Source of the DNA: Cytobacillus gottheilii
GTDB lineage: Bacteria; Bacillota; Bacilli; Bacillales; Cytobacillaceae
Reading direction: 5' to 3'
Assembly: GCF_900166665.1 (NCBI RefSeq)
Contig: NZ_LT800494.1
Coordinates: 2,625,942-2,689,941 of the forward strand
Length of the DNA: 64,000 nucleotides
Shown here: positions 25,818-33,519 of the stretch, in pieces
Layout: each line of letters opens with the position of its first letter
Numbering within the stretch: the first letter of the stretch is position 1
The notes under the pieces: model-generated
What the model was told of the DNA's origin: nothing
The model's input: the letters and a program-made list of their open reading frames with translations, nothing else
The model's database searches: none
Made by a program: the position numbers and the translations under genes

Positions 25818-25945
25818 GTTAGTCACATAAGAAAAGCTGCCTGGTTTGGCAGCTGGATTTTAAACATAAACATACGCCTACTAGAATTAGAGCGATTTTA
25901 GGTTTTTTCATATACCGTTTCAAATTAATGCACCCGTTATTTTAA
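25818..25945. repeat. Array repeat, copy plus extra right core
   Basis: GTTAGTCACATAAGAAAAGC, TGCCTGGTTTGGCAGCTGG and AACATAAACATACGCC form one degenerate copy. A separate right core AATGCACCCGTTA lies at about 25927-25939. Confidence 0.65.
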
Positions 25946-25966
25946 TAATGAGAAAGCACATTATTT

Positions 25967-26422
25967 CTAATTTTTATTATTCCAATCTCTAAACTCCATC
26001 ATTTTGAAGTCAATTTCCTCATCTATTTTCAGTGGGGTAATAAACTCTAAAGAATTTCCATCTGGGTCTTTAAAATATAAAGCAGCGTGGGATTGTGGGT
26101 TATTCGGCAGAACAATTGGTTGTTGTTCTGGTTCAAAACCAAAGGCTTTCCGAACACTTACACCTCTTTCTTCCAACCATTCTTTAGCATTTAGTAAATC
26201 ATCTAATTCTACATGGAATGCAATGTGTCTAAGTGAAGGGTGATAAGGGGTCTCTACCTTATCTGTTTCCCATAAACCAAGCCAACTCTTTCCTTTTTCA
26301 ATCCAAAAAAATGTTACTGCTTCTCCATGATGAGCTAACTCTAATCCTAAATTACTATAAAACTCAGTTGATTTGGATATATTACGCACTGGTAAATGTG
26401 CTTCATAAATACCTTTAATCAT
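25967..26422 (-). CDS. VOC family protein
   Basis: This 151-aa glyoxalase-fold protein has HLPVRNISKSTEFYSNLGLEL near the start, HPSLRHIAFHVELDDLLNA in the middle and ALYFKDPDGNSLEFITPL near the end. The His and Glu positions could bind metal as in fosfomycin-resistance relatives, but the substrate is unknown. AAAGGAG lies 8 nt before the ATG. It is a single-gene unit flanked by array repeats. Confidence 0.85.
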   Translation of the reverse strand: MIKGIYEAHLPVRNISKSTEFYSNLGLELAHHGEAVTFFWIEKGKSWLGLWETDKVETPYHPSLRHIAFHVELDDLLNAKEWLEERGVSVRKAFGFEPEQQPIVLPNNPQSHAALYFKDPDGNSLEFITPLKIDEEIDFKMMEFRDWNNKN

Positions 26423-26487
26423 ATGTAAAACTCCTTTAATATAGATATCTTTTATACTCTAAATATTGGTGAAAATATCCTTCCTAA

Positions 26488-26515
26488 ATAAAACTGCCCC
26501 TTTAGTGCAATAACT
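26488..26515. repeat. Array repeat, left core only
   Basis: AAAACTGCCCCTTTAGTGCAATAAC matches the left half of the array repeat; the right half is not visible. Confidence 0.45.
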
Positions 26516-26556
26516 TCAAAGAAAAAGGTCACTTCTCCTTAATTCAATATGAAACT

Positions 26557-26712
26557 TTATTTTTCAGCGTCTTTATTAAGACCTTTTTCTAAAAGTTTAA
26601 TAATTACTTTATTCTGTTTAGTGGTTTTATGTAGATCCTTTGATATTATTGGTAAATAGTACATTATGAAGACACCAACGGCTAAAAGAAATAGCACAAA
26701 AACAAATTGCAA
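26557..26712 (-). CDS. Small membrane protein, 51 aa
   Basis: A TTG start about 10 nt after GAGGAG opens one N-terminal helix (QFVFVLFLLAVGVFIMYYL) and a basic helical tail (SKDLHKTTKQNKVIIKLLEK). A nearly identical, frameshifted copy with its flanking repeats is at 24136-24292. Function unknown; the duplication indicates that the whole gene-plus-repeat unit was copied. Confidence 0.65.
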   Translation of the reverse strand: MQFVFVLFLLAVGVFIMYYLPIISKDLHKTTKQNKVIIKLLEKGLNKDAEK

Positions 26713-26767
26713 ATCGACTCATCTCCTCAAAATAATCTTATAAGTAATCTTAACATTATTTATTTAA

Positions 26768-26835
26768 CTCACCTGCCCGTTTATTTCATAAGAAAAGCCG
26801 CCTGAATTAGCAGCTGCTCTTGGATTTAAGCACTA
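26768..26835. repeat. Array repeat, full copy
   Basis: CACCTGCCCGTTTATTTCAT, AAGAAAAGCCGCC, loop AGCAGCTGCTCTTGG and AAGCACTAGTTA follow the family order. Confidence 0.75.
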
Positions 26836-26855
26836 GTTACTTTAAAAAGTGATCA

Positions 26856-27380
26856 CTATTTACTATACATTTCCATTATAGCTTTTTCGATAATAGTTTT
26901 AATAAACGGTTCTTTTTTCTTTGTATATGTTGGTCTATCGAACTTATATTTAGAAGCAAGTTCTTTTTTTAATGAAGCATACTCTTTAGCTACATGGGGG
27001 TGTAACCTAAGATAATCTCGAAACAATAATTTTTCAATCCACTCACTGCTGTTGATTTCACATATATGCAAATGACAAGTGCCCTGTCCCATTACTCCCT
27101 TCCTAAAAAACCTTCTTTCTTTAAACTCAGGTTTATAAACATATTCATATTCAATTCCACTTAGAGGAATAACAAAGTTGGATACTTCATCTAAACACTG
27201 GACTCCTACAATAATATCAATTATTGGTTTAGCTTCTAATCCCTTTATTGAAGTGCTTCCAATATGTTCAATCCCAACAACTTTATCACCTAAAGCATCA
27301 ACAATTCTTTTCTTCTCATATTCAAATTGTTTTTCCCAATTAAGGTTATAATCACTAAGATTAACAATTGGTTTTGTCAT
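26856..27380 (-). CDS. GrpB family protein (nucleotidyltransferase-like)
   Basis: This 174-aa protein begins VNLSDYNLNWEKQFEYEKKRI and has VVGIEHIGSTSIKGLEAKPIIDI, the GS(T)S..GL..K..IDI signature of GrpB and related nucleotidyltransferase folds. CHLHICE and FRDYLRLHPHVAKEYASLK complete the family pattern. The reaction is unproven. GGTGGGA precedes the ATG. It is a single-gene unit between array repeats. Confidence 0.9.
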   Translation of the reverse strand: MTKPIVNLSDYNLNWEKQFEYEKKRIVDALGDKVVGIEHIGSTSIKGLEAKPIIDIIVGVQCLDEVSNFVIPLSGIEYEYVYKPEFKERRFFRKGVMGQGTCHLHICEINSSEWIEKLLFRDYLRLHPHVAKEYASLKKELASKYKFDRPTYTKKKEPFIKTIIEKAIMEMYSK

Positions 27381-27444
27381 GTTGTTCCCACCTATAAAAT
27401 AATACTTTTTTATCTAATTCTACAAAGCTAAACGAAAACCTCCT

Positions 27445-27622
27445 TCAACTAAACTGTCCCTGTTTGGTACTGAAGATATGCATCCTATAGGTTTAGTGCA
27501 TACCTTTAAAAACTGATTTCACTTATTACAGGAATGATGCCCCTATTGTGACATAATAAAAGCCGCCTCAATTGGCAGCTACTCTTACAGTTTAAGTGTA
27601 TTTATTCACATTGTTTTCTCAT
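27445..27622. repeat. Array repeats, compound block
   Basis: The block starts with AACTGTCCCTGTTTGG and GCATCCTATAG, then TTTCACTTATTACAGGAATG and CCCCTATTGTG. A hairpin copy follows (AAAAGCCGCC, TTGGCAGCTACTCTT), then an AGTTTAAGTGTATTTATTCACA end shared with R150. It looks like nested insertions. Confidence 0.65.
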
Positions 27623-27704
27623 AAGCCTTCTACCTATAGTAATTAAAGGAAGATGTCTTAGCAATAGCTGAATTTTCAATGATCCGTCATAGAAGAAAAA
27701 ATGA

Positions 27705-28217
27705 TTATTCTTCAGTATCAAACCAATTAACTATAAGTGGAATTGTCTTTGCATAAGAACGGATTTCTTTTATCGTTTCAATTACATGATATGTACCCAT
27801 CTTTTGTTCTTCTTCATCTGAACACTCAATCCATAAGGAGAGCTTAAGATTGTATTCTAACCAATCTAACTTACCTAAAAATCCATTTTCAAATACAGGA
27901 GCCCAATCTGTTTGAAATTCCCCCGTTCTCTTTTTATAACCAGCAATAAAAGAAAAAAATCTTTCTTTATCTATATTACCTGTTTCATCTTTAGAGCAAT
28001 AAAGTGCAATTTCTATTAAATCATGCATTGTATTTATATAACCAGCTGACTCCCAAACAATTAACATAGGATCGTCTAAATTACATATAACATTTTTCGG
28101 ATCTAAATTTTTATGACTAATTACTAAATGTGTTGAAAGCATTCTATTAGCTTTGTTAGCTAAAGAGGTCCACTCATAAAGTTTATCATAACAAGACATT
28201 CTGATAAGACTGTCCAA
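27705..28217 (-). pseudogene. Truncated aminoglycoside phosphotransferase-like gene
   Basis: The frame encodes the C-lobe of an APH/choline-kinase fold: catalytic loop VISHKNLDPKNVICN, then LIVWESAGYINTMHDLIEIALYC in the place of the metal-binding Asp loop, and a helical tail. The N-lobe with the nucleotide-binding loop is absent. The 5' end coincides with the edge of R150 copy B, and the first codons are repeat sequence. The fragment is probably inactive. Confidence 0.75.
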
Positions 28218-28354
28218 ATTTTTTAAGATGGAGGTTAATGAGTAAGAGCCAACATATACACTTTAATGAATAATGTTTATCTGGCTCTTTTGAGATGTTG
28301 GAGTTATTGAGCTAATGCACCCGTTTGTTTAACTGTAAATGTTCACAATGTTAC
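28192..28354. repeat. R150 repeat, copy B
   Basis: It is nearly identical to 21534-21695 over about 150 bp, ending GAGCTAATGCACCCGTTTG. It borders the truncated phosphotransferase on one side and the T-box-controlled GNAT gene on the other. Confidence 0.85.
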
Positions 28355-28914
28355 TTTATTATGGAATAAAAACAAGTGTCAGTCAGCTTGCTACCATCTG
28401 CGGATAAATCATCATTTCTTAAAGTGCCTTCTAATACAAACCCAAGTTTTTCTGGGATAGCACGACTTTTAAGGTTTGTTGATTCACACCTTATTTCAAT
28501 TCTTTTAAATTTGATATAATTCAACCCAAAGTTTGCTAATTTCTCTACTGCTTCTGTCATATATCCAATACCGCTAAACTTTGTATTTATCCAGTACCCA
28601 ATTTCACATTTAGGAATGTCCCAGTCAATTCCCTGAAGGCTTGTTGTTCCAATAAAGTCATTGCTTTCTTTTTCAAATATAAGAAAGCGAAAACTTTCTC
28701 TCTTTAAAAAATTTATGTGAGCATTTCTTAAATTTATCTCTGTTTCTTCAACAGTAGGAAGTTCTTGAGCAAATGGCAACCACGCTTTTAATTCATAAAA
28801 GGATTCACTAATTGCTTGGTTTACAATTTTACCGTCTCCTGTTTGAAGTGGTGCTCGAAGTATTAGTCTCTCTGTTTCTAATTGTATAGGAACATCTAAC
28901 AACAAAGGATTCAT
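28351..28914 (-). CDS. GNAT N-acetyltransferase (RimJ/RimL type), T-box controlled
   Basis: This 187-aa protein has the RimJ/RimL pattern: QLETERLILRAPLQTGDG, EIGYWINTKFSGIGYMTEAVEKL and the ESTNLKSRAIPEKLGFVLEG motif. It acetylates an unknown amine, possibly an amino acid derivative or ribosomal protein. GAGGGGA precedes the ATG. A complete T-box leader lies directly upstream, so expression should rise when one tRNA is uncharged. Confidence 0.88.
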   Translation of the reverse strand: MNPLLLDVPIQLETERLILRAPLQTGDGKIVNQAISESFYELKAWLPFAQELPTVEETEINLRNAHINFLKRESFRFLIFEKESNDFIGTTSLQGIDWDIPKCEIGYWINTKFSGIGYMTEAVEKLANFGLNYIKFKRIEIRCESTNLKSRAIPEKLGFVLEGTLRNDDLSADGSKLTDTCFYSIIK

Positions 28915-28965
28915 TTGATTTCCCCTCTCTGAATTTTAATATTAAAAATGTAAAAGTAATACAAT

Positions 28966-29256
28966 AAAAAAACTCTCACCTCCAAGAAAAAATTCTTGAG
29001 GACGAGAGTTATAACTTCGTGGTACCACCTCAGTTTGTTGATATGTCACCATATCAACCTCTTCAGGTACATTCATACCCTATCTTTCTATCGGAAGAAT
29101 CCGTCTCACTATCCCTAATTTTCATTAGATTGGTAAGAAGCTCCGAGGCTTTATTCATTAAGACGAATACTACTCCTTTTCAGCAAACAGGAGCTCTCTG
29201 TAAATATCCACTTCTTAACTACTCTTCTCATCAACGCTATTTATTATGAAATTTTC
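28966..29256 (-). promoter_or_regulatory. T-box leader upstream of GNAT gene
   Basis: On the minus strand the order is GATGAGAAG, AGTA with loop E GAA, AGAGAGCTCC, the T-box GAGGTGGTACCACGAA (29019-29033) and a terminator (AACTCTC with GAGAGTTTTTTT, 28966-29010). After GAA the sequence is TAAAG, so the specifier is probably AAA (Lys), with one-base uncertainty. The UGGU bulge fits discriminator A73. Confidence 0.88.
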
Positions 29257-29261
29257 TAAAA

Positions 29262-29290
29262 ATTATATCCTTTATCATAAATCTTGTCAA
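29262..29290 (-). promoter_or_regulatory. Consensus sigma-A promoter of the GNAT T-box
   Basis: TTGACA (29285-29290) and TATAAT (29262-29267) are perfect consensus boxes with a 17-bp spacer on the minus strand. Confidence 0.88.
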
Positions 29291-29305
29291 AAAATTCTTT
29301 GTTAA

Positions 29306-29380
29306 ATGTACCTGCCCCGTTAGTCATATAAGAATAGCTGCCTGGTTTGGAAACTGTCCTGGAATATAAGCACCCATTAG
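29306..29380. repeat. Array repeat, full copy
   Basis: ACCTGCCCCGTTAGTCATAT, AAGAATAGCTGCC, TTTGGAAACTGTCCTGGAA and ATAAGCACCCATTAG follow the family order. It lies directly upstream of the GNAT T-box promoter and downstream of the 29414 gene. Confidence 0.8.
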
Positions 29381-29413
29381 CTTAATAACTTTAAACATAG
29401 TACCCAAATGACA

Positions 29414-29965
29414 TCACCTTTTATATCTGGTTGAAACTTTCTCACTCAAGGAATCTAACGTAGAATCAAACTTATAATGAATAATCAATTGATTCGGTTC
29501 TTCCCATTCTAATTTATATGCACTGTCCGAAAATGCCTTATAGCCATCATCTGTATTAATACTGGTTAAATAAGTCATATATAATCTTGAATTTGATAAT
29601 TGGTATAGGCGACCATAACCTCTTTCAATCACTATAAATTCTTCTTTATTGTCTGGAGAAGAAAACCTCGTGTATTCAGCCTCTATTAGTAGATTTGGAA
29701 GGGACGGTACGATTATGAAAAATACCCCTACCGCAATTATTATTCCTTTTATACCTCTATCATTGAACAAATAGATTAGCGATACTATTGCCAGCATTAT
29801 AAGCAAATTAGATAATGCCTGATGACTAATACCGTTTGGTGGTGTCCCTATCTGAACAAATACTCCATTGATTTGTAATGTTAGCAAGGAAAAAAGAAAT
29901 AAAATACTTGTAATAAATGTGATAATAGCTACCTTTGAAAATTCTTTTGTATTACTTTTTTCCAC
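29414..29965 (-). CDS. Hypothetical membrane protein
   Basis: This 183-aa protein has three N-terminal helices (VAIITFITSILFLFSLLTL, ALSNLLIMLAIVSLIYLF and GIIIAVGVFFIIVPSL). A C-terminal extracytoplasmic domain has EEFIVIERGYGRLYQL and ends SEKVSTRYKR. The start is GTG, after GGTGAT. No family was recognised. It is a single-gene unit between array repeats. Confidence 0.65.
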   Translation of the reverse strand: MEKSNTKEFSKVAIITFITSILFLFSLLTLQINGVFVQIGTPPNGISHQALSNLLIMLAIVSLIYLFNDRGIKGIIIAVGVFFIIVPSLPNLLIEAEYTRFSSPDNKEEFIVIERGYGRLYQLSNSRLYMTYLTSINTDDGYKAFSDSAYKLEWEEPNQLIIHYKFDSTLDSLSEKVSTRYKR

Positions 29966-30007
29966 TCTTTATCACCACACTTGAATAAAAATAGTAAATC
30001 CTTCTTC

Positions 30008-30082
30008 AATAATCCTCCCCTTTTATAAAATAAGAAAGGCTGCCTCATTTGGTAGCTGATCTGGAGCATAAGCACCCGATAG
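30008..30082. repeat. Array repeat, full copy
   Basis: TCCCCTTTTATAAAATAAG, AAAGGCTGCCTCATTTGGTA, GCTGATCTGGAGCATAAG and CACCCGATAG follow the family order. Confidence 0.8.
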
Positions 30083-30095
30083 TTAAGAACTTTTG

Positions 30096-30647
30096 TTAAT
30101 TCCAATCTTTCTTTAGTAGTGAATAAGAAAAATGGTCATAGTATTTGCCTCTAAACAAATGTTTGTCTCGATAAATCCCTTCATTTTTGAAACCTAAGCT
30201 CTCTAATGTATTTGATGACTTTTTGTTTTCCAAAGCTACATATGCATTTATCCTATTTAGTTTCATATTACTAAAGCCACTCTCTATTGCTGCAATCAAT
30301 GCCTCTTTCATATATCCGTATCCCCAAAATTCATACCACAAATCATAGCCTAATTCAGCTATATTATTGGTTCTGTCCCATAAATGAAATCCACAGGTGC
30401 CAATCTTTTCATTGCTGTCTTTTTTCTCTATAATCCATCTATTGTATCCTTTTTCTTCTGGATTTTCATTCCACTTAATAAATTCGATTGCATCCTCTTT
30501 TTTCGTAAATATCTCTTCATCATATAGAAATTCACATATTTTTTCATTACTGAAGAGTTTAAAGATAAACTCGGTATCAGCATCGTTGACATTTCTTAAT
30601 TTTAATCTATTAGTTTCTAATTCAGGGAAAAACCTTTGCTCACTCAT
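30096..30647 (-). CDS. GNAT N-acetyltransferase (RimJ/RimL type)
   Basis: This 183-aa protein shows LETNRLKLRNVNDADTEFIF, KIGTCGFHLWDRTNNIAELG, the CoA loop YDLWYEFWGYGYMKEAL and ENKKSSNTLESLGFKNEG. It is a second RimL-type enzyme in the array, with an unknown substrate and only distant similarity to the 28351 protein. The ATG at 30647 follows AAAGGGTG. It is a single-gene unit between array repeats. Confidence 0.88.
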   Translation of the reverse strand: MSEQRFFPELETNRLKLRNVNDADTEFIFKLFSNEKICEFLYDEEIFTKKEDAIEFIKWNENPEEKGYNRWIIEKKDSNEKIGTCGFHLWDRTNNIAELGYDLWYEFWGYGYMKEALIAAIESGFSNMKLNRINAYVALENKKSSNTLESLGFKNEGIYRDKHLFRGKYYDHFSYSLLKKDWN

Positions 30648-30687
30648 TATAAACACCCTTTACATTGATTTGCCGTCTTATTCCATT

Positions 30688-30765
30688 AAACTGCCCCGTT
30701 TATGGAATTAGAACAGCCGCCTAGTCTAGGTCGCCGAAATTGAACGATAGACCCGTTAGTTCAAG
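30688..30765. repeat. Array repeat, divergent copy
   Basis: AAACTGCCCCGTTTATGGAA, AACAGCCGCCTAGTCTAGG, TCGCCGAAATTGAACGAT and AGACCCGTTAG keep both cores with a changed hairpin. Confidence 0.7.
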
Positions 30766-30771
30766 TAGAAT

Positions 30772-31251
30772 TTATAATAATGGAAGAATATCAGACAAAT
30801 CGATAAATTCTAGTTCAGCTTCTGCTTCTGCTTTCGAACGATAAACGGTAATTTTATCATAGGGTTTCATGTTGTCTTGCCATGTTTCTATATTACTTAG
30901 AAAATTTTCTGCGTTTTCGGAAATTATAAAGCACTCTAAATCCCTATTGATATAACAAATTGGTGCGTCATTTTCCGAATCACACTGTTGATAAACAGTT
31001 CCGAAAAATCCTCCTTTACTATCTTTTGCCATAATATCTACATGTGGAACCGTAAAAAACTCTAAATGCGGAATATCATCGTCAAAGATAAATTGAATAT
31101 CATTATCGTTAGCGTATCTTTGATACTCCTCATTTCTATCATGAACACCCATTGAATAAATGGTTGTTCCTGCTGTTATAATCTCAGTATCTTCTAAATT
31201 AATAACTATAGCACCAGAGAATGCTGTTCTATCTAGATAAATTTTTCGCAT
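30772..31251 (-). CDS. Hypothetical protein
   Basis: This 159-aa acidic soluble protein was not recognised. It contains GAIVINLEDTEIITAGTTIY, FDDDIPHLEFFTVPHVDIMA and a C terminus rich in Glu/Asp (EAEAELEFIDLSDILPLL). The ATG at 31251 follows GGGGGT. It lies at the outer end of the repeat-separated array; a partial left core (ACTACCCCGTTTGTATAACA) lies upstream at about 31319. Confidence 0.6.
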   Translation of the reverse strand: MRKIYLDRTAFSGAIVINLEDTEIITAGTTIYSMGVHDRNEEYQRYANDNDIQFIFDDDIPHLEFFTVPHVDIMAKDSKGGFFGTVYQQCDSENDAPICYINRDLECFIISENAENFLSNIETWQDNMKPYDKITVYRSKAEAEAELEFIDLSDILPLL

Positions 31252-31619
31252 ATAAACCCCCATTTAATCTTATTTTAAAGTAAAATGCTTATTACTTTTG
31301 TGATTTCTTATTCAACAAAACTACCCCGTTTGTATAACAAGCACAATTTTGTTGATATGCATAAATATTAGTATATATAGATTTTTAATGATTATCGAAA
31401 ATACACAAAGACAAACAGCGGTGCTTAATCGTTAAGACCATCAAATACGCTCTCAGTAAAAAAAGAGTCATTAACTGGAAGAAAGTTTCTCAGTTTATCA
31501 AGCAAAAACTGTGTCGTCTTTTCAAGCGGTCACAAAAGATTGGTTTATTTATATTATCACCTAATAATTGGTATGCGTTAAATTGCTCCAAGTGGAATAC
31601 TATCTTTGAGGTGAATAAT

Positions 31620-32066
31620 ATGAAAAGATTAGTAATGTTAACTTTTTTAATTTTAATGAGTTTTTCAGTCCCTATTTCTCTAGCACATGCAGAGAAAGAT
31701 CCTAGCAGCAAGATCAACAAAGAAATTTACGCTTCTCCAGAAGAGCTTTTGGTTGATATGATTAATCCTTATATCACAGAAGTTGTTTATAAAGAATGTG
31801 GAGAAGGAGTGAATTGGACATTTGAGAGAGTCAACAAATTAGAATTGATTGTCGATCATACGGGATCAGAGTCAAAAAGTTGGTACGAACTTGAATTGAT
31901 GATTCGTACATTTAGTTCTAACCTAAAGAATGAAGCTATGAATTTGGACACGGTGACCGTAAAGATTGATCCTAAAACGTACTTCGGCTCAATTGAAGGT
32001 AAGAGAAAGAACCTTGATGAAGTGTCCGTTAAAGCAGTTAAATACAGTCATCATCATCATGAATAA
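31620..32066 (+). CDS. Secreted protein, DUF3888-like
   Basis: About 148 aa with a signal peptide (KRLVMLTFLILMSFSVPISLAHA) and a domain with PEELLVDMINPYITEVVYKE, WYELELMIRTFSS and TVTVKID. The layout matches DUF3888 proteins such as that at 25054-25455. The tail ends in SHHHHE. The ATG at 31620 lies 6 nt after GAGGTG. A terminator follows. Confidence 0.65.
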   Translation: MKRLVMLTFLILMSFSVPISLAHAEKDPSSKINKEIYASPEELLVDMINPYITEVVYKECGEGVNWTFERVNKLELIVDHTGSESKSWYELELMIRTFSSNLKNEAMNLDTVTVKIDPKTYFGSIEGKRKNLDEVSVKAVKYSHHHHE

Positions 32067-32075
32067 GGACTGTTT

Positions 32076-32103
32076 GAGCTGTTGCAGAACAGCTCATTTT
32101 TTG
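32076..32103 (+). terminator. Rho-independent terminator
   Basis: GAGCTGTT, loop GCAG and AACAGCTC form a perfect 8-bp stem followed by ATTTTTT, 10 bp after the secreted-protein stop. Confidence 0.85.
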
Positions 32104-32222
32104 TAGCTGACTATTTAATGAAGTTTACTTTATCTGAAAACATAACATTTCTCAGCAAAAAAATGAACGAGTAAACTGTAAACCACGTTATAACACGAAC
32201 ACCATTTTTGTTAATCATGATC

Positions 32223-32546
32223 TCATTCATCATCCGATTTTTTGCCAAAATGAACTTCTGAGGGTAAATTCTTATCTTTGATAGTCTCTATAAGCAGCGG
32301 TTTATAGTGTAGATCAAGGCCCTGCTGAACTTCACTAGGTATGACACAAATCATTTTAATTTCATCCTTGTAGATAAATGAATCAATATCCGCTTTTTTT
32401 TCGTTTTTCGTTAAAATCCTTACATCGTACCCATTTAGTTTTTTTCTCTTACGCAAAATCTTTAACATTAAAACATCTTCACTTGTTGTTTTCACAATAA
32501 TGTACTGCCCGAGATAATATCCTAGATTATTCGCTAGATTAATCAT
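32223..32546 (-). CDS. Hypothetical protein
   Basis: This 107-aa soluble protein has LGQYIIVKTTSEDVLMLKIL and a basic KRKKLNGYDVRILTKNEKK segment. GAGGTG lies 4 nt before the ATG. No family was recognised. Confidence 0.6.
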   Translation of the reverse strand: MINLANNLGYYLGQYIIVKTTSEDVLMLKILRKRKKLNGYDVRILTKNEKKADIDSFIYKDEIKMICVIPSEVQQGLDLHYKPLLIETIKDKNLPSEVHFGKKSDDE

Positions 32547-32615
32547 ACTTCACCTCTTAAACTTAAATGCTGGCGGCATTTCCTCTGCCGCTGGGAAGTT
32601 ATAAAAAAATAATTT

Positions 32616-33065
32616 TTACAGCTTTAAAAAATGTGTTGAATTAGGATATTTATTTTCACATATAAAACCAAATTTAAGATAAAATGCTCCTGCCTGTGTT
32701 GTATCTGTATAAAGAACAAGGATACTGTAATAACTTTTAGCAGCAGTGATTATTTCCTTCAACATAAAACCGCCAACACCTTTTCTTCTAACATCTCTGG
32801 AAACATAAAATCTTCTTAGCCTTCCGATTGTTTTATCATTGGTGAAGGGGTCTATATTCAGTCCAGCTATTGCTATTAGCTCCTCCTTCTCATTAAAAAC
32901 ACCATATAACCATTCACCAGGTTTATTAAATGTATTAGTCCCTTGTATATAATCCAGCTTTAATCTTTCTAAGAAATGAAACCCTTCTTCTTTGCTTTCT
33001 TCAAGCAACGGATCTATATCTACACCGGAAAGGTTCTCTATCGGTTGTATTTTGAATGTTGACAT
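32616..33065 (-). CDS. GNAT N-acetyltransferase
   Basis: About 149 aa with the GNAT pattern LIAIAGLNIDPFTNDKTIGR, LRRFYVSRDVRRKGVGGFML (acetyl-CoA loop) and YTDTTQAGAFYLKFGF. The substrate is unknown. AGGAGG lies close before the ATG at 33065, which is preferred over the start at 33098. Confidence 0.85.
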   Translation of the reverse strand: MSTFKIQPIENLSGVDIDPLLEESKEEGFHFLERLKLDYIQGTNTFNKPGEWLYGVFNEKEELIAIAGLNIDPFTNDKTIGRLRRFYVSRDVRRKGVGGFMLKEIITAAKSYYSILVLYTDTTQAGAFYLKFGFICENKYPNSTHFLKL

Positions 33066-33169
33066 TTTCCCTCCTGAAATTTTAAAGTTTTGCACCAACT
33101 GATAATTTGAACTTTGTAAATCTTTATAATTCTAGCTCCTTATTCAAATACAGCTTGTCAGTGTTTAAG

Positions 33170-33406
33170 CTAATCCATTACTAAAGCAACCCAAACTTTA
33201 TAAACCTGGCCATCATAATGTGACTGCACTTTAAATTCAGGAATTGATGCCAGCAAAAAAGAGAGTGCAAAGGCAATCTTGCAATCCGGGGTTATGTATC
33301 CATCAAATAGTCTTCCGTAGATTTCATTGGCAATTGAATCCGCCCAAACTTCAGCTTCTCTTAGACTATCAAAGATAAACTCTTCCGTTTTCCATCGAAC
33401 CTCCAT
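33170..33406 (-). CDS. Hypothetical 78-aa protein, paralog family
   Basis: It begins MEVRWKTEEFIFDSLREAE and ends YDGQVYKVWVALVMD. It is about two-thirds identical to the protein at 14832-15065 and more distantly related to that at 14007-14438. Conserved features are the WK-EDFIFDSLREAEVWA start, a TPD-KIAFAL block and DGQ-YKVW. Function unknown. Confidence 0.7.
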   Translation of the reverse strand: MEVRWKTEEFIFDSLREAEVWADSIANEIYGRLFDGYITPDCKIAFALSFLLASIPEFKVQSHYDGQVYKVWVALVMD

Positions 33407-33519
33407 TTTGACACCTCATTATATCGATCAATTTAATGTAAGAATAACTTAAAGTTAAAGCCATCCCTTTATCCAATTACATCGTTGCTCCTATTGCCAT
33501 GCTGTAATCAGTGCTATCA

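Noticed and set aside
24020..31340. Classical integron attC sites
   Set aside because: The outer cores are in direct, not inverted, orientation, and the RYYYAAC/GTTRRRY pairing needed for attC folding is not present. The element is described as a separate repeat family.
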